Source of the DNA: Burkholderiales bacterium
GTDB taxonomy: Bacteria; Pseudomonadota; Gammaproteobacteria; Burkholderiales; Usitatibacteraceae
Reading direction: 5' to 3'
NCBI GenBank assembly: GCA_025359985.1
Contig: JANYDB010000059.1
Span: 1 to 64,000 of the forward strand
Length of the DNA: 64,000 nucleotides
The position numbers were made by a program, and so were the translations under genes. Shown here piece after piece: positions 61,959 through 64,000 of this stretch. Positions within the stretch are counted from its first letter, which is position 1; the number at the start of each line of letters is the position of its first letter. A model generated the notes under the pieces. It was not told the origin of the DNA, ran no database searches, and saw nothing but the letters and a program-made list of their open reading frames with translations.

Positions 61959-62639
61959 ATGGATCAAAACGGACTCAAGCTTGCCGCCGCCGCCGCCGCG
62001 TTGCAATACATCGAAGACGACACCATCATCGGCGTTGGCACGGGCTCCACGGTAAATTTTTTTATCGCCGAGCTTCTCAAGGTCAAGCATCGTATTAAAG
62101 CCGCCGTATCCAGCTCCGAAGCCAGCAGCAAGCTGCTGCGTGCGGGTGGCGTGGAGGTCATGGAGCTTAACGACGCCGGAACGCTTTCGCTGTATGTGGA
62201 TGGCGCGGATGAGGTAACGGCGAATCTAGCGATGATCAAAGGCGGCGGTGCCGCACTGACCCGCGAAAAAATTGTAGCGGCGGCCAGTAAAATATTCATT
62301 TGTATCGCCGACGAATCCAAGCTGGTTCAGGTGCTCGGCACTTTCCCGTTGCCGGTTGAAGTCATCCCGATGGCGCGCAGCTTTGTGGCGCGCGAGCTGG
62401 TCAAACTAGGTGGCCACCCCGAATGGCGAGTCCGCGAAATTGACGGCGTTATGAAACCGGTAATTACCGACAACGGCAATTGGATTCTTGATGTGCACGG
62501 CCTAAAGATTACCGATCCGGTGGCGGTGGAGACGATCATTAATCAGATCACCGGCGTACTCACCAATGGTCTGTTTGCACGTCGTGGGGCGAATGTCCTG
62601 CTACTCGCTACCTCGGACGGTGTGAAAACGATTGTTTAA
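61959..62639 (+). CDS. rpiA: Ribose-5-phosphate isomerase A
   Basis: [42 protein letters not shown]. Confidence 0.96.
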   Translation: MDQNGLKLAAAAAALQYIEDDTIIGVGTGSTVNFFIAELLKVKHRIKAAVSSSEASSKLLRAGGVEVMELNDAGTLSLYVDGADEVTANLAMIKGGGAALTREKIVAAASKIFICIADESKLVQVLGTFPLPVEVIPMARSFVARELVKLGGHPEWRVREIDGVMKPVITDNGNWILDVHGLKITDPVAVETIINQITGVLTNGLFARRGANVLLLATSDGVKTIV

Positions 62640-62802
62640 CAAACTGCTGCGCATGATCCACGCGCCAGCAGCAACGTCACATTTTTGTCATACTGCAGGG
62701 CTAAACTTATTTTTTTATGCGATTAGCGTTATAAACCATCATCGCGTATCGCAGAAGCAATGCAATTAAATTGAATAAGCAAACTGAATAAATAAACTGA
62801 CC

Positions 62803-63510
62803 ATGGCTAACGAACATATCTCGAAAAAATTTGACGCTGAACTGGAAGCAGTACGCTCACGCGTATTGCAGATGGGCGGATTGGTAGAACAGCAAATTAC
62901 CCGCGCCATGGAATCATTGGCACTGGGTGACATGGCGCTCGCCGACCAGGTAATTGTTGATGATCATCGAGTTAACGCGATGGAAGTCGGCATCGATGAA
63001 GATTGCGTTCATATCATCGCCAAACGCCAGCCCACCGCGAGCGATTTACGGATGGTGATGGCCGTGGTTAAAACCATTACCGATCTGGAGCGTATCGGCG
63101 ACGAAGCGCAAAAAATTGCGCGCATGTCTAAACAGATTCATGCCCAGGATCAGCGCCTTTCGACGCGGTTCGCAGAAGTACGTTACGCCAGCAATGTGGC
63201 GCTGGAAATGCTCAACACCGCATTAGACGCATTTGCCAGACTGGATTTGGCCGCCGCCGCCAAGGTGGTAAAACAGGACCAAATTGTGGATGAACAATTC
63301 CGTGGCATTTTGCGCCAGCTGGTGACGTTCATGATGGAAGACCCGCGCACGATTTCATCCGCGATCGATATCTTATTCATCGCCAAAGCCATCGAACGCA
63401 TCGGTGACCACGCCAAAAATATGTCCGAATACGTGGTCTATCTGGTAAAAGGTAAGGATGTGCGTCACATTACCCCCGAAGAATTTGAGCGCGAAACGCA
63501 AACGCCTTAA
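62803..63510 (+). CDS. phoU: Phosphate transport system regulatory protein PhoU
   Basis: MGGLVEQQITRAMESL, IGDEAQKIARM, KAIERIGDHAKNMSEYVVYLVKGKDVRH. Confidence 0.95.
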   Translation: MANEHISKKFDAELEAVRSRVLQMGGLVEQQITRAMESLALGDMALADQVIVDDHRVNAMEVGIDEDCVHIIAKRQPTASDLRMVMAVVKTITDLERIGDEAQKIARMSKQIHAQDQRLSTRFAEVRYASNVALEMLNTALDAFARLDLAAAAKVVKQDQIVDEQFRGILRQLVTFMMEDPRTISSAIDILFIAKAIERIGDHAKNMSEYVVYLVKGKDVRHITPEEFERETQTP

Positions 63511-63536
63511 GCGCTTCCAAACTTCAGCCCGTAAAA

Positions 63537-63571
63537 AAACGCCGCAATACTTAAACGTAATTGCGGCGTTT
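63537..63571 (+). terminator. Rho-independent-like terminator after phoU
   Basis: Perfect 12-bp stem AAACGCCGCAAT / ATTGCGGCGTTT with 11-nt loop, followed by CTATTT; A-run upstream. Confidence 0.7.
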
Positions 63572-63660
63572 CTATTTATGGCTTGGCTTTCATTTGGATA
63601 GCCGTCTGAGTTGTGTGCAAAGACGCATTGCAGTAAGCTTTGTAAAAATTTTCTTGTTGT

Positions 63661-64000
63661 ATGAAAAGAAAGCAGCCAAATATGATGCTTTTGGAGGCAT
63701 GGCTTATTGAATTGGGCTTGGAAAAATATCTTTCGGTATTGGTCCAAAATGATATTGATCTTCAGGTTCTGCCCACCTTGAGCGATGCCGATTTTGAGAA
63801 GCTCGGCCTTTCCCTCGGGCATCGTCGCAAAATAATGGCTGCTTCTGCGCGCATAGGAGATGCAGTAGCACCCGTCGTCTCACCCCCCGACAACATGCGC
63901 GATACGTTGCCACAGGTAGAGCGCCGGCAGGTGACCGTACTGTTCGCCGATCTGGTCGGCTCGACCGCCATATCTGGTGCGCTTGACCCTGAGGATATGA
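63661..64000 (+). CDS. SAM-domain class III adenylate/guanylate cyclase (truncated at the window end)
   Basis: Manual translation MKRKQPNMMLLEAWLIELGLEKYLSVLVQNDIDLQVLPTLSDADFEKLGLSLGHRRKIMAA (sterile alpha motif-like) then RRQVTVLFADLVGSTAISGALDPED (cyclase start); open to the window edge. Confidence 0.8.
   Translation, partial: MKRKQPNMMLLEAWLIELGLEKYLSVLVQNDIDLQVLPTLSDADFEKLGLSLGHRRKIMAASARIGDAVAPVVSPPDNMRDTLPQVERRQVTVLFADLVGSTAISGALDPEDM

Overview
The window is a gene-dense, mostly housekeeping chromosomal segment whose gene order suggests a betaproteobacterium (inferred from content, not from a database search). I saw no rRNA, tRNA, CRISPR array, transposase or phage genes. From left to right it holds: proA (possibly cut at the left edge), nadD, rsfS with a long Lys/Ala/Pro tail, rlmH, maf and rng; a dynamin-like GTPase; YggT/proC/YggS; pilT-pilU; an RlmL-like methyltransferase, hemJ-like, kdsC, kdsD and a Kef-type antiporter; a ~19 kb MSHA/type-IV-pilus-like cluster (about 18.0-37.1 kb); mlaFEDCB, an ABC-2 exporter, bolA and murA; a nearly complete his operon (hisGDCBHAFIE); tatABC; a DegS/DegQ-like protease and mscL; petABC, sspA, sspB, a CBS protein, ilvA, rpiA and phoU; and the start of a SAM-domain class III nucleotidyl cyclase. 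The most interesting region is the pilus cluster. A standalone major-pilin-like gene has a near-consensus sigma-54 promoter (18908-18924, minus strand). Two inverted copies of a TGTC-N9-GACA dyad lie about 75-115 bp upstream of it, in enhancer position. An HDxKN-type membrane histidine kinase is divergent from this pilin, and a GAFTGA-containing sigma-54 response regulator sits about 15 kb away at the other end of the cluster. The cluster also encodes a 672-aa prepilin-like protein without Glu5 (possible tip subunit), an apparent PilM-PilN fusion and an ExeA/MshM ATPase with a SPOR-like C-terminus.
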